Shown: positions 43,933 through 52,811 of the stretch, piece by piece
Position numbering within the stretch: the stretch's first letter is position 1
Layout: every line of letters starts with the position of its first letter
Assembly (NCBI GenBank): GCA_963778025.1
Contig: CAVZTA010000019.1
Location: forward strand, 489,595 to 553,594
Direction: 5' to 3'
DNA length: 64,000 nt
From: CAVZTA01 sp963778025
GTDB lineage: Bacteria > Chloroflexota > Limnocylindria > Limnocylindrales > CSP1-4
Position numbers and translations under genes: made by a program
The notes under the pieces: generated by a model
What the model was told of the DNA's origin: nothing
Database searches by the model: none
Seen by the model: only the letters and a program-made list of their open reading frames with translations

Positions 43933-44490
43933 GTGCTCGTCGCGGACCCGACGTGGACACCGTCGACCGCTCGGGCGCTCCACCAGGCCGACCACCTCCT
44001 GCTGCTCGCGGGTCTGCACGATGAGCCCGGGCCGTCCGAGCTCGAAGGACGGCTCGGCGCCGCCGCGTCCGGCGGCACGGCCAGGGTCCCATGCGCCACC
44101 ACCGACGGCGTCGACGCGAACATCATCGCGTCCGTCGAGCGCGTGCTGACGTCACAGGGCTCGCCGCTCGCGGTCGACCGGGTGCAGGAGATCCGCATCT
44201 TCAAGGCGACCTCGACCGGCGCCGAGACGGCCGGCAAGGTCAACGTCTGGACCTATTCCGCGAGCGCGGGCCCGACGGTCGACGGCACGAAGCTGCACTT
44301 CGTCCAGGGCACCGTCAACTGGTCGGCCTGCGGCCGCGACAACGGCTCGTCGCCGGATTCGGTGGGCATCGGCGTCAAGTACCGCTACGACATGCGGACG
44401 CCACTGAGCGGGATCCTCCGCTTCTTCGGCGGGCCGGGCGCGACCCAGCTCCAGATCTCCGACAAGACCGTGATGGCGCTCAACCCATGA
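43933..44490 (+). CDS. TadE-like C-terminal half behind an unrelated N-terminal segment (module 1, second TadE)
   Basis: From about residue 55 on (DANIIASVERVLTSQGSPLAVD to QLQISDKTVMALNP) this 185-codon frame aligns with the C-terminal two thirds of the TadE-like protein at 47387-48073. The N-terminal TadE signature and membrane helix are missing. Instead residues 1-50 (DPTWTPSTARALHQADHLLL, then GLHDEPGPSELE) resemble a segment of bacterial patatin/NTE-type proteins, a tentative match made from memory. So the gene is either a real deletion/fusion or an assembly chimera. GTG 43933 is arbitrary. The end overlaps the TadG-like gene by four bases (ATGA), as in the intact module. Confidence 0.55.
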   Translation: MLVADPTWTPSTARALHQADHLLLLAGLHDEPGPSELEGRLGAAASGGTARVPCATTDGVDANIIASVERVLTSQGSPLAVDRVQEIRIFKATSTGAETAGKVNVWTYSASAGPTVDGTKLHFVQGTVNWSACGRDNGSSPDSVGIGVKYRYDMRTPLSGILRFFGGPGATQLQISDKTVMALNP

Positions 44491-46658
44491 GCCGGTTCCG
44501 GGGGTCAGGCGCGCGCGTGCCGGACGCGCAACGCGCGGAACGCGGCCAGGTCGTCGTCATCTTCGCCATCTCGATCTTCGTGTTCGTGGGCCTGTGCGCG
44601 ATCGCCCTCGACCTGTCGTGGTACTGGGCGAACACCCTGCGGATGCAGCGCGCGGCCGACGCCGCCGCGCTCGCCGGCGTCGTCCATCTCCCCGGCGACC
44701 CCTCGACCGCGGCGTCGGTCGCCCGTGCCGAGGCCGCCAAGAACGGCTACGTCGACGGCGTCGCAGGCGTCACGATCTCCGCCGTCCAGGATCCCAGCAA
44801 TCCGCGGCGGCTCAAGGTCCATCTCGCCTCGCCCGTCGGGACGTTCTTCTCGCGCGTGTTCGGGATGGACGCCTTCCCGGCCGTGCGCGACTCGCGCTCG
44901 GAGTTCGTCCTGCCCGTGCCGATGGGCAGCCCCGATGCGTGGTACGGCGTGTTCGGCAAGCTGCGTCACCCGGGCGGCGGGATCACGACCACCACGTCCA
45001 CCGCCGGCACGACCTCGCTGTTCGCGTCGACCGCGGTGCCGAGCGTCAACTGGTCGAATCCCGGCAACGCCGATGCGAATCCGAACACGAGCTATGCCGT
45101 GAGCAGCACCGCCGACGGCTCGAACCAGCGCTGGTCGTCGTTCGGACTGCAGGGCACGGGGGGCGTCCCATCCTCGGCCACGAGCATCGACGGGATCGAG
45201 GTGCTCACGTCTTCCCTGCTCACCGGGTCCGGCACGACGATCACCAGCTGTCGGCTGCTTGCCCACCTGAGCTGGGACAACGGCGCGACGTGGACGAGCT
45301 CGCAGACGTCGGGTGCGCTCTCGACGTCCAAGACGTCGCAGACGTTCGGCGGTCCGGCGAACAAGTGGGGTCGCACGTGGACCCGCAGCGAGCTCGGCAA
45401 CGGCGCCCTGCAGGTCCGCCTGACGTGGAGCCGCGGGTCGCAGTGCGACCCGAACCGGAACATCTCGGTGGACACGCTGCAGGTCCGGGTGTCCTACCAC
45501 TACCCGGTGTCCACGTTCACGCCCGACACCAACGTCGTGGGCCCGGCCGGCCAGACGCTGACGCCGCAGGGCTTCTGGGGCGTCATGCACGGATCGGGCG
45601 CCGAGGACATCAACGGCGACAAGTACCAGCCGCGCTACAGCGCCCGGACGGCGAGCGTGAACGTCGATCACGACGCCGAGAACTACTACAACTACGCGGT
45701 CGAGGTGCCGCCCGGAGCGAGCGGGCACGTGTACGTGTTCGATCCCGTGATGTGCGCGGTCCAGTCGGACATGGGCACCGGTGACCGCTGGTTCGGCGGG
45801 TCGACCGAGGTGTGGTCGTTCTTCGACCTGTACGACTCGAAGAACACGCTCTACGACATCGACGACGACGGCACGCCGGTGGCGACGTCGGGGTCGCTGT
45901 TCAAGACGACGAACCCGCTGACCGACCCGTCGATGGGCGGCCCGGCGATCTCGGGGACGCTGCAGGACTGCACGACCGCCGCGGGCACGACGGGTGGCAA
46001 CGCCGGCGGCGCGTACCACGACCAGTGGTGGCAGATGCCGGGCACGATCACCGGCGCGGCCGGTGGCTCGGTGTTCCGCCTGCATACCACGACGACCGAT
46101 GCGTCGAACAAGGACGGCAACCTGGGCGCGAACGGGCAGAACAGCTTCGGGCTCTACACCGACATCCCGGGAGCCCGGATCTACGGCCTCGGAGCGATGG
46201 AGCAGTACTCCCCGCTGCCGGGCGGCGGCGCGTCGATCTTCTACCTCGCGCAGATCGACTCGGTCCACGCCGGCAAGACGATGGAGATCAAGCTGTGGGA
46301 CGTCGGCGACACGAACAGCCTCCCGGCGTCGCTGAAGATCCTCCAGCCGACGGCCGCGGGCTGGGCGCCGGCGAGCCTCACCTGGTCTGCGGCCCGTGGC
46401 ACGAGCAACGGCAACGCCTACGCCTGCGACAGCCGGTCGGGCAGTGGCACGACGATCACCGCGACCGCGAGCGGCACGCAGTACTTCGAGGGTTGCTGGC
46501 TGACCATCGACATCCCGCTGCCGACCGATTACGCCGCGTACCAGAGCGGCTGGTGGAAGATCGAGTACGACGTCGGCGGCACCTCGGGCTCGGCGTTCGA
46601 CCTCACGACGTGGCAGGTCGAGATCAAGGGCAACCCGGTCCACCTCGTGCTCCCGTAG
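44487..46658 (+). CDS. TadG-like protein with large extracytoplasmic domain (module 1)
   Basis: A 723-residue protein. The N-terminus has the TadG/Flp-associated signature RGQVVVIFAISIFVFVGLCA, DLSWYWANTLRMQRAADAAA and LAGVV. After the membrane helix comes about 680 residues of beta-rich, Thr/Ser/Gly-rich extracytoplasmic sequence, with paired Cys near 250 (SCRLLAHLSWDNG), 420 and 500 and a conserved end GWWKIEYDVGG...GNPVHLVLP. Tad-type proteins of this class localise to the envelope and help assemble or present Flp pili. It is paralogous over its whole length to 48070-50447. ATG 44487 overlaps the preceding stop by four bases. Confidence 0.85.
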   Translation: MSRFRGSGARVPDAQRAERGQVVVIFAISIFVFVGLCAIALDLSWYWANTLRMQRAADAAALAGVVHLPGDPSTAASVARAEAAKNGYVDGVAGVTISAVQDPSNPRRLKVHLASPVGTFFSRVFGMDAFPAVRDSRSEFVLPVPMGSPDAWYGVFGKLRHPGGGITTTTSTAGTTSLFASTAVPSVNWSNPGNADANPNTSYAVSSTADGSNQRWSSFGLQGTGGVPSSATSIDGIEVLTSSLLTGSGTTITSCRLLAHLSWDNGATWTSSQTSGALSTSKTSQTFGGPANKWGRTWTRSELGNGALQVRLTWSRGSQCDPNRNISVDTLQVRVSYHYPVSTFTPDTNVVGPAGQTLTPQGFWGVMHGSGAEDINGDKYQPRYSARTASVNVDHDAENYYNYAVEVPPGASGHVYVFDPVMCAVQSDMGTGDRWFGGSTEVWSFFDLYDSKNTLYDIDDDGTPVATSGSLFKTTNPLTDPSMGGPAISGTLQDCTTAAGTTGGNAGGAYHDQWWQMPGTITGAAGGSVFRLHTTTTDASNKDGNLGANGQNSFGLYTDIPGARIYGLGAMEQYSPLPGGGASIFYLAQIDSVHAGKTMEIKLWDVGDTNSLPASLKILQPTAAGWAPASLTWSAARGTSNGNAYACDSRSGSGTTITATASGTQYFEGCWLTIDIPLPTDYAAYQSGWWKIEYDVGGTSGSAFDLTTWQVEIKGNPVHLVLP

Positions 46659-46778
46659 CCCTTCCGGGCATAGGGCGTCCGCCGTAGGTCGACTCCCCTA
46701 GTACCACCCCGACCTCCCCCGAACGTACTTTGCGCGCCCACGCCGGCACCGCGACCGGCGGCGCAGAGGTGCAGGGGG

Positions 46779-47390
46779 TTGGATCGCTACTTCGGTCGCC
46801 TCCGAGGCTGGATGAGCCCCGACCGGGGCCAGGCCCTGGTCGAGTTCACGCTCGTGTTCCCGATCTTCATGATGCTGCTGGTCGGGTTCGTCGAGTTCGT
46901 GTTCGTCTTCAACGGCGTGCTCGCCGTCGACCTCGCGAGCCGCGGCGCCGCGCTCGCCGCGACCGAGGGCGGCTCCGACGGCCGGAGCGACTGCGCGATC
47001 CTGAAGTCGGTCGAGGACGACCTTGGCGCACCGGCGGACCGGACCCACGTCCAGCTGGTCGAGATCTTCGCGGCGACGGCGACCGGCGCTCACCTCGGGC
47101 CGGAGACGACCTACCTGCGCTCCGGCAGCCTGACCTGCCGGCTGCTCGACGGCACCGAGCTCACGCTGCCGTACACCGTCAGCGTCGACGGCTACCCGCC
47201 GGCCGATCGGTGCACGCTCCTGCGCGGCTGCGGTGCGGGCGCGGGGACCATCGGCGCGTCGCTCGACCACGTCGGCGTGCGCATCGTCTACCGCCACAGC
47301 TGGCGCACGCCGTTCCCGGCGATGATCGCGAGTGGCCCGTACCTGACGATCGAGCGGTCGAACGTCATGCGCATGGAGCCCGAGGGGTGA
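46779..47390 (+). CDS. TadE-like pseudopilin (module 2, first TadE)
   Basis: A 203-residue protein with the TadE signature RGQALVEFTLVFPIFMMLLVGFVEF at residues about 17-41, whose Glu and following hydrophobic helix are typical, then an extracytoplasmic domain with Cys in DCAILKSVED, LTCRLLDG and ADRCTLLRGCGAG. Such minor pseudopilins associate with Tad pilus assembly and may be processed by the prepilin peptidase. The start TTG 46779 has GAGGTG seven bases upstream; no ATG is available. Its stop overlaps the next GTG start by four bases (GTGA). Confidence 0.85.
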   Translation: MDRYFGRLRGWMSPDRGQALVEFTLVFPIFMMLLVGFVEFVFVFNGVLAVDLASRGAALAATEGGSDGRSDCAILKSVEDDLGAPADRTHVQLVEIFAATATGAHLGPETTYLRSGSLTCRLLDGTELTLPYTVSVDGYPPADRCTLLRGCGAGAGTIGASLDHVGVRIVYRHSWRTPFPAMIASGPYLTIERSNVMRMEPEG

Positions 47391-48073
47391 GGGCACTCGC
47401 GACGGGTCGCCGCCCGCGCCGGCCGGCGACCGCGGCCCGCGGCCAGGGCGTCGTCGAGTTCGCGATCATCCTGCCCGCGATCCTCGTCCTGCTCCTGGGC
47501 GTCCTCGAGTTCGGCTTCGCGTTCGACCACCACCTGACGCTCGAGTACGCGACCCGCGAGGGCGCTCGCACCGGCGCCGCGCTCGCCAACGGCGGCAATC
47601 CGCCCGGGTGCGGCGTCGGCCAGTCGCCCGACCGCTCCTTCGTCGACCCGATGATCGTCGCGGCGGTGGAGCGCGTGCTCACCTCGCCCGGCTCGCCCGT
47701 CGCGGTCGACCAGGTGTCCCGGATCACGATCTATCGCGCGGACGCGGGCGGCAACGCGACGGGCGATGTCAACGCCTGGGACTACGCACCGGGCGCCGGT
47801 CCCGCGGTCGGCGGGACACGGCTCGACTTCGCACCGGCGAGTCCCGGCCTCGGCGACACCATCGGCTGGCGTTCGTGCGGCCGGGACAACACCTGGGACC
47901 GCCGGACCTCGCCCTGGACGCCGCCCGACTCGCTGGGCGTCTCGATCACCTACACGTATCGGCCGGTCACGGCGCTGTCGTCGGTCATGGGCTTCTTCGG
48001 CGGCGGTCGCGGGCCGGCCGCCATCGAGATGCGCGACCGCAGCGTGATGGCCCTCAACCCGGACGACCGATGA
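47387..48073 (+). CDS. TadE-like pseudopilin (module 2, second TadE)
   Basis: A 228-residue TadE-like protein: Arg-rich N-terminus, then RGQGVVEFAIILPAILVLLL and a helix, then LEYATREGARTGAALANGG, the usual motif after the TadE helix. The extracytoplasmic part has MIVAAVERVLTSPGSPVAV, SCGRDNTWD and ends DRSVMALNPDDR. GTG 47387 overlaps the preceding stop; its own stop overlaps the TadG-like ATG at 48070. The intact three-gene layout here serves as reference for the damaged module 1. Confidence 0.87.
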   Translation: MRALATGRRPRRPATAARGQGVVEFAIILPAILVLLLGVLEFGFAFDHHLTLEYATREGARTGAALANGGNPPGCGVGQSPDRSFVDPMIVAAVERVLTSPGSPVAVDQVSRITIYRADAGGNATGDVNAWDYAPGAGPAVGGTRLDFAPASPGLGDTIGWRSCGRDNTWDRRTSPWTPPDSLGVSITYTYRPVTALSSVMGFFGGGRGPAAIEMRDRSVMALNPDDR

Positions 48074-50447
48074 GCCGGCATCCGAGCGCCCGGCACGCCC
48101 CCAAGGCCGGCCGCGTCGCACCGGCGACTCCAGGCGACGCGGGCGATGGAGCGAGGGCACCGCCCCCACGCCCGCGTCACGCCCGCCGCCCGTCGCGCGA
48201 ACGCCCGTCGTTCGCGGGGCCAGATCCTCGTCATCTTCGCCGGCGCGATCGTCGCGCTCCTCACGCTGTGCTCGCTCGTCGTCGACGTCGCGTGGTACTG
48301 GTCGGTGAACCTGCGCATCCAGCGCGCCGCCGATGCCGCGGCGCTCGCGGGCGTGGTGTTCCTGCCCGGGAACCCCGCCCAGGCCGATCTCGCGGCCAAG
48401 GCCGAGGCGGCCAAGAACGGCTATACGGACGGGCAGTCCGGGCGTCCACATCGTCACCGCGCCGGACAGCGCCAACGACCGCCGGCTCAAGGTGAGCATC
48501 CAGGCGCCGGTCGGCACGTTCTTCGCGAGGGCGGTGGGCATCGACAGCTTCCCCGCCAGGCGCGACGCCAAGGCCGACTATGTCAAGCCGGTGCCGATGG
48601 GCAGCCCCGACAACTACTTCGGCATCGGCTACTGGGTGAAGCCCGAGACGACCACCGCGACCTCGACCGGCGACACCGACTGGCGGAAGGCCACGTCCAC
48701 GATCGGCACCGGGTGGGCGGCGGAGAACGCGCCGCGGATCGATGTGGCGCTGCTCGAGGATGACGCGGCGCACGCGGTGACCACCGCGGATGGCGGACAG
48801 GTGACGCTCAGCGGGTTCGGCTTCACCGGGACCGGCGGCGTCGTGCCCAAGCCGGCGTCGAACCAGAGCCTGACGCTCGACTCGCTCCAGGTCCGCCTCA
48901 CCGATCCGCACCTGAGCTTCGGCTGCCCCACCAGCCGGATCGGCGTCGACCTGAACTGGACGGCGCTCCCGACGACGTGGTCGACGCGCCTCCAGACGCC
49001 CGACCTCACGACCGACCCGGAGTCCGGCCCGGTGACCCTCGGCGGCGACGCTGCGGCCTGGGGTTCGGGCAGCTGGCGATCCGCGACCACGCCGTCGGAT
49101 CTTCGCGTCCGGCTGACGTCGACGAAGGGCTGTGCCGTGCCGTTCGCGCAGCTGCGGCTCGACAAGCTCGAGGTCCGCGCCCACTGGACCCTGGTCTCCA
49201 CGATCACGACCCTCGTCCAGGACGCGGAGGTCCCGCCGCCGCCCGGCCAGGCGCCCATCGCCCGCCCGCAGAAGTTCTGGGGTGCGATGCAGAGCCAGGG
49301 CGCGCCCAGCGTGCAGGGCGACGCGTTCCTCACGCGCTACGAGACCCGCGCGCAGGGCGGTGGCGGCACGCTCCAGACGGCGAACCCGCTCAACGACCCC
49401 GACGCACGCTACGACCCGGACCGCTACTACGACTACGCCATCGAGATCCCGGGCGGCAGCGGGACGGTCTGGATCTTCGATCCGGGCTTCTGCGACGCGA
49501 GCGGCGAGGGCGGCACCGGCGAGCGCTGGAACGTGAGCGGCACGGGCGACACCAACCCGACCGGGAACCCGACCCGCCGGCCCATCAGCTCGTTCTTCGA
49601 CCTGTGGGACACCCGCAGCACGCTGCTCGACACGGACGACGACCTGCTGGTCGCGAGCACCGGCTCGGCGTTCCGACGGCAGGCGTACGAGGACCACACC
49701 GTCCTCCACGAGCTGGACCGCCAGAACGACGGCAACCCGACCGACGACTTCGACTACTCCCAGACCGACTGCTCGACCCAGCCGGGGCACTTCGGCTGGT
49801 ACACGTTCGCCCAGGGACTGCCGGCCGGCACGTACCGGTTGCACACGACGTCAACGGACGCGGCGGCGCCACTCGACCAGGACGACTCGACGGGGCTCAA
49901 CGCCTTCGCCTTCTACGCCGCCTCGACGTTCGGCTCGCCGCGCATCTACGGCCTCGGGACCATGGAGGCGTACGTCCGCCTGCCGGGCGGGACGCGGTCG
50001 AGCTTCTACCTCGCGCAGATCGACGCGGTCCACGCCGGCAAGACGATGATCCTCGACCTGTGGGACCCGGGCGACACGAACGACCTCAACGCGACGATCC
50101 GGATCCTCCAGCCCACGGGCTCGGGCTTCACCCCCGCACGGTTCGACTGGCACTCGACGGTCGGGACGTCGAACCCGTCGGCGGCCGCCTGCAACGGGCG
50201 GAGCGGCAGCGATGTCGACACCATCGTCACGAACACCGGCGGCAACAGCCTGTTCAACGGCTGCTGGCTGACCATCGAGCTGCAGCTCCCGAATGACTAC
50301 TCGGCGCCGGTCGACCCCGCATCCGGCGAGCGCGGCTGGTGGAAGATCGAGTACGAGATGGGCGGCTCGGCGACCCAGTTCAGCACCGACCTGACGACGT
50401 GGACCGTGTCGATGCGCGGGAACCCCGTGCACCTCGTGCTGCCGTAG
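48070..50447 (+). CDS. TadG-like protein with large extracytoplasmic domain (module 2), two frameshifts
   Basis: Paralogue of 44487-46658. A Pro/Arg-rich start, then RGQILVIFAGAIVALLTLC, DVAWYWSVNLRIQRAADAAA and LAGVVFLPGNPAQ, then a long beta-rich domain ending RIYGLGTMEAYVRLPGG, YLAQIDAVHAGKTM, GWWKIEYEMGG and GNPVHLVLP. The frame changes near 48190 and near 48440 (between NGYTDGQSG and VHIVTAPDSAND). About 793 residues after correction. ATG 48070 overlaps the TadE stop by four bases; if the first frame change is not real, ATG 48146 is the alternative start. Followed by GGAGGT and a tiny membrane protein gene. Confidence 0.85.
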
Positions 50448-50459
50448 GAGGTCCCGCTG

Positions 50460-50615
50460 ATGCAGGAACCGTTCGGCGCGACGTCGTCCGTCACGAACCT
50501 CCGGGCACGCTCGACGGCCCTGGCACTCGTGCTGGGCCTGACGATCGCGGTGACCGGCCTGATGGCGCTGGTCGCCGCCTGGATGTACTGGATCGTGCCC
50601 TCGCTGCTGTCCTGA
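50460..50615 (+). CDS. 51-residue single-helix membrane protein ending the pilus module
   Basis: ATG 50460 is preceded at good spacing by GGAGGT, which begins at the TAG stop of the TadG-like gene, so it is translated from the same mRNA. The product has a polar start (QEPFGATSSVTNLRARST) and one long hydrophobic helix (LALVLGLTIAVTGLMALVA) ending AWMYWIVPSLLS. It could be an accessory membrane subunit. It is too short for many gene finders. No homologue is known to me. Confidence 0.65.
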   Translation: MQEPFGATSSVTNLRARSTALALVLGLTIAVTGLMALVAAWMYWIVPSLLS

Positions 50616-50616
50616 C

Positions 50617-51771
50617 CTACGCGGTCGCGGCGTCGTCCTCGTCGCGCCCGATCAGGCGCGCCACCACCGCCCCGGCCGCCACGCCCAGCGCGACGATCCC
50701 ACCCGCTCGGACGGCATCGGCGGGCGTGGACTCGGGGCGTCGGGGCGCGGGAGGCCGAACCGCCACGGGACGTCGACGCGGGCGCGGAGCGTCGTCATCG
50801 GCGTTGGTCGATGTCGCAGCGGCCACGGACCCCGCGGCGACGCCGACGCCCTCGGCCGTCTTGCCCGCCGCGTCCTTCGCCGTCTCGGCGACCTTCGCCG
50901 CCGTGCCGCCGGCGGAGCCCTGGAGCTCGCGCAGCCGGTCCGGCTCGTAGCGGCGCATGAGGACCGCGGCGAGCTGCGCCGAACCGGTCAGGAGCAGACC
51001 CGTGATGTAGAACCACAGCATCAGCGCGATGACCCCGCCCAGCGCGCCGTACGTGGCGCCGAAGTTCGCGACGTTCGAGACGTAGAACGCGAACAGCGCG
51101 GTCGTGGCCAACCAGCCGACGGTGAACACGACGCCGCCCACGATGCACCAGCGCCACGACGGGCGGATCGCCGGCGCGAAGTGGAACAGGACCGCGACCG
51201 CGAGGGTGAGCGCCACGGCGACGAGCGGCCAGCGGATGAGCGAGATCGTCTGCCACGCGCCACCGATCCCGACCTGCTCGGCGAGCTGCTCGGTGAGCAG
51301 GGATCCGCCGACGATCGTGACGAACGCGACGAGGATGCCGATCGTCGCGAGCAGGGTCAGCGCGATGGCGAGCGCGGTCTTGACGACGAAGGACCGCTTG
51401 TCCTCGACCTCGAACGCCTTGTTGGTGCCCTTGATGAGCGCATTCGTGCCGCCGGTGGCCGCCCACAGCGCGGCCAGCGCGCCGATCGTCAGCAGGCCGG
51501 GTCGCGCGACGTCGAGCACGCGCTGCAGCTCCGGCTGGACCGCGGCCGCGACGTCGGGCGGCAGGTTGTCGCCGAGCGCGCCCATGATCTGCCCGCTCGG
51601 GTCGCTCATCCCGATCCCCTGGGCCACGAACGCCGTCAGCGCCGCGACGAACAGCCCGAACGGGAAGATCGCGAACAGGAAGCGATAGGCGAGCTCGGCC
51701 GACAAGCCGGGCAGGTCGTTCTTCTGGAACTCGGTGAGATAGGTCTTCAGGAAGTCGACGGCACCGCGCAT
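50617..51771 (-). CDS. YihY/BrkB-family membrane protein
   Basis: A 384-residue protein with six predicted helices in the YihY (UPF0761, once annotated RNase BN) pattern: LSAELAYRFLFAIFPFGLFVAALTA-type start, ALWAATGGTNALIKGTNKAF, and later YGALGGVIALMLWFYITG, the family motif near the C-terminal helix. Then follows an unusual ~110-residue Ala/Pro/Arg-rich extension (TAAKVAETAKDAAGKTAEG) ending in another helix (GGIVALGVAAGAVVARLIG). Function of the family is unsettled. ATG 51771 was preferred over a frame reaching 51921. Convergent with the pilus module, two bases between stops. Confidence 0.87.
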   Translation of the reverse strand: MRGAVDFLKTYLTEFQKNDLPGLSAELAYRFLFAIFPFGLFVAALTAFVAQGIGMSDPSGQIMGALGDNLPPDVAAAVQPELQRVLDVARPGLLTIGALAALWAATGGTNALIKGTNKAFEVEDKRSFVVKTALAIALTLLATIGILVAFVTIVGGSLLTEQLAEQVGIGGAWQTISLIRWPLVAVALTLAVAVLFHFAPAIRPSWRWCIVGGVVFTVGWLATTALFAFYVSNVANFGATYGALGGVIALMLWFYITGLLLTGSAQLAAVLMRRYEPDRLRELQGSAGGTAAKVAETAKDAAGKTAEGVGVAAGSVAAATSTNADDDAPRPRRRPVAVRPPAPRRPESTPADAVRAGGIVALGVAAGAVVARLIGRDEDDAATA

Positions 51772-51882
51772 GGCTCGTTGGTACGGCGCCGCACGCCGCA
51801 CGCGGTCGGTGCGCAGGGCCAAGGCGGCGACAACCCCATTGCAGCCGTTGCGCACGCCTCGGCCAAAGACACCCGCGGCATC

Positions 51883-51968
51883 GATGCGACTCGACGCATG
51901 ATCGAGCGGATCCGTGTCCACGGATGCTCCGTTGGATGCCCGCTGCCGTCGATGCGTCGAGTCGCATC
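51883..51968. repeat. Nested inverted repeats, possible structured RNA or terminator
   Basis: GATGCGACTCGACGCAT (51883-51899) is perfectly complementary to 51952-51968 (17 bp). Inside, GAGC-GG-ATCCGTG (51904-51916) pairs with CACGGATGCTC (51919-51929), an 11-bp stem with a 2-base bulge and a 2-base loop. It lies between the ABC exporter operon (ends 52008) and the YihY-like gene (starts 51771), both on the minus strand. No gene is visible in the gap 51772-52007. Confidence 0.8.
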
Positions 51969-52007
51969 ACGGACCCGGGACACGTACCCGCGGCCGCACG
52001 CCAAGGG

Positions 52008-52811
52008 TCAGGCCGAGGCGCCCGTGTACGACCGCAGCCCGCGTCGCCAGAACCAGCGCGAGCCCACCAGGAACGCCGTCGCGACGAGGACCGTCGCCGC
52101 GACCGCGAACGCATCGACCCGCCCGACCAGCGTCTCGACCGGGACGGTGATCGCGAACGCGATCGGCACCACGGCGGTCAGCCCCAGGCGTAGCCACGGC
52201 GGGTAGATGCCGATCGGCCACTTCCCGGCTTCGTAGACGGTCGCGAAGATCACGAGGATGTTCTCGAGGCGGACGAGCCAGAACGCGAGCGTCGTGAGGA
52301 TCAGCAGGAACGAGTAGATGATCGCGAGGCCCGCGACGAGCAGCACGCAGAACGCGAGCGCGCGATCGAGGCCCACCTGCTCGCCCATCCGTCCCATCGC
52401 CACGCCCAGCACGATCACGCCCAGGGCGACGTCGACGAGTCGCCAGATGTCGACCGCCCGGGTGCTCACGAGGACCTGCGCATCGGCGGGCTTCGTGAGG
52501 TCGAAGTCGAGCGTGCCGCGCCGGACACCCTCCATCAGCCGCTCCATGCTCGGCTTGACGACGACGTCGATCAGCCCGCGCACGATGAAGAACACGCCGA
52601 TCAGCGCGACGAGCTCGTCGCGCGTCCAGCCACCCAGCGTGTCGGTCTGGGCGAACACGATCGACACCGTGCCGATCGACGTCGCGAGCGCGATGAACGT
52701 CTGCAGGAGCGCGATCGCGAAGTCGGCCCGGTACTGGACGGCGTTGAGCGCACCCAGCTTCATGGACAGCCAGGCGAGGCGCGCCGCCTTGAGCGGCTTC
52801 GGGCGTCTCAT
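52008..52811 (-). CDS. ABC-2 type exporter permease (second)
   Basis: A 267-residue membrane protein with about six helices (FAIALLQTFIALATSIGTVSI, LVALIGVFFIVRGLIDVVV, FCVLLVAGLAIIYSFLLILT), and the family motifs VRRGTLDFDLTKPADAQVL and GIYPPWLRLGLTAVVPIAFA seen in DUF990-type ABC-2 permeases. ATG 52811 overlaps the upstream permease stop by four bases. It is the last gene of the ATPase-permease-permease exporter operon. A longer apparent frame to 53927 runs antisense-like through the upstream genes and is not real. Confidence 0.88.
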   Translation of the reverse strand: MRRPKPLKAARLAWLSMKLGALNAVQYRADFAIALLQTFIALATSIGTVSIVFAQTDTLGGWTRDELVALIGVFFIVRGLIDVVVKPSMERLMEGVRRGTLDFDLTKPADAQVLVSTRAVDIWRLVDVALGVIVLGVAMGRMGEQVGLDRALAFCVLLVAGLAIIYSFLLILTTLAFWLVRLENILVIFATVYEAGKWPIGIYPPWLRLGLTAVVPIAFAITVPVETLVGRVDAFAVAATVLVATAFLVGSRWFWRRGLRSYTGASA

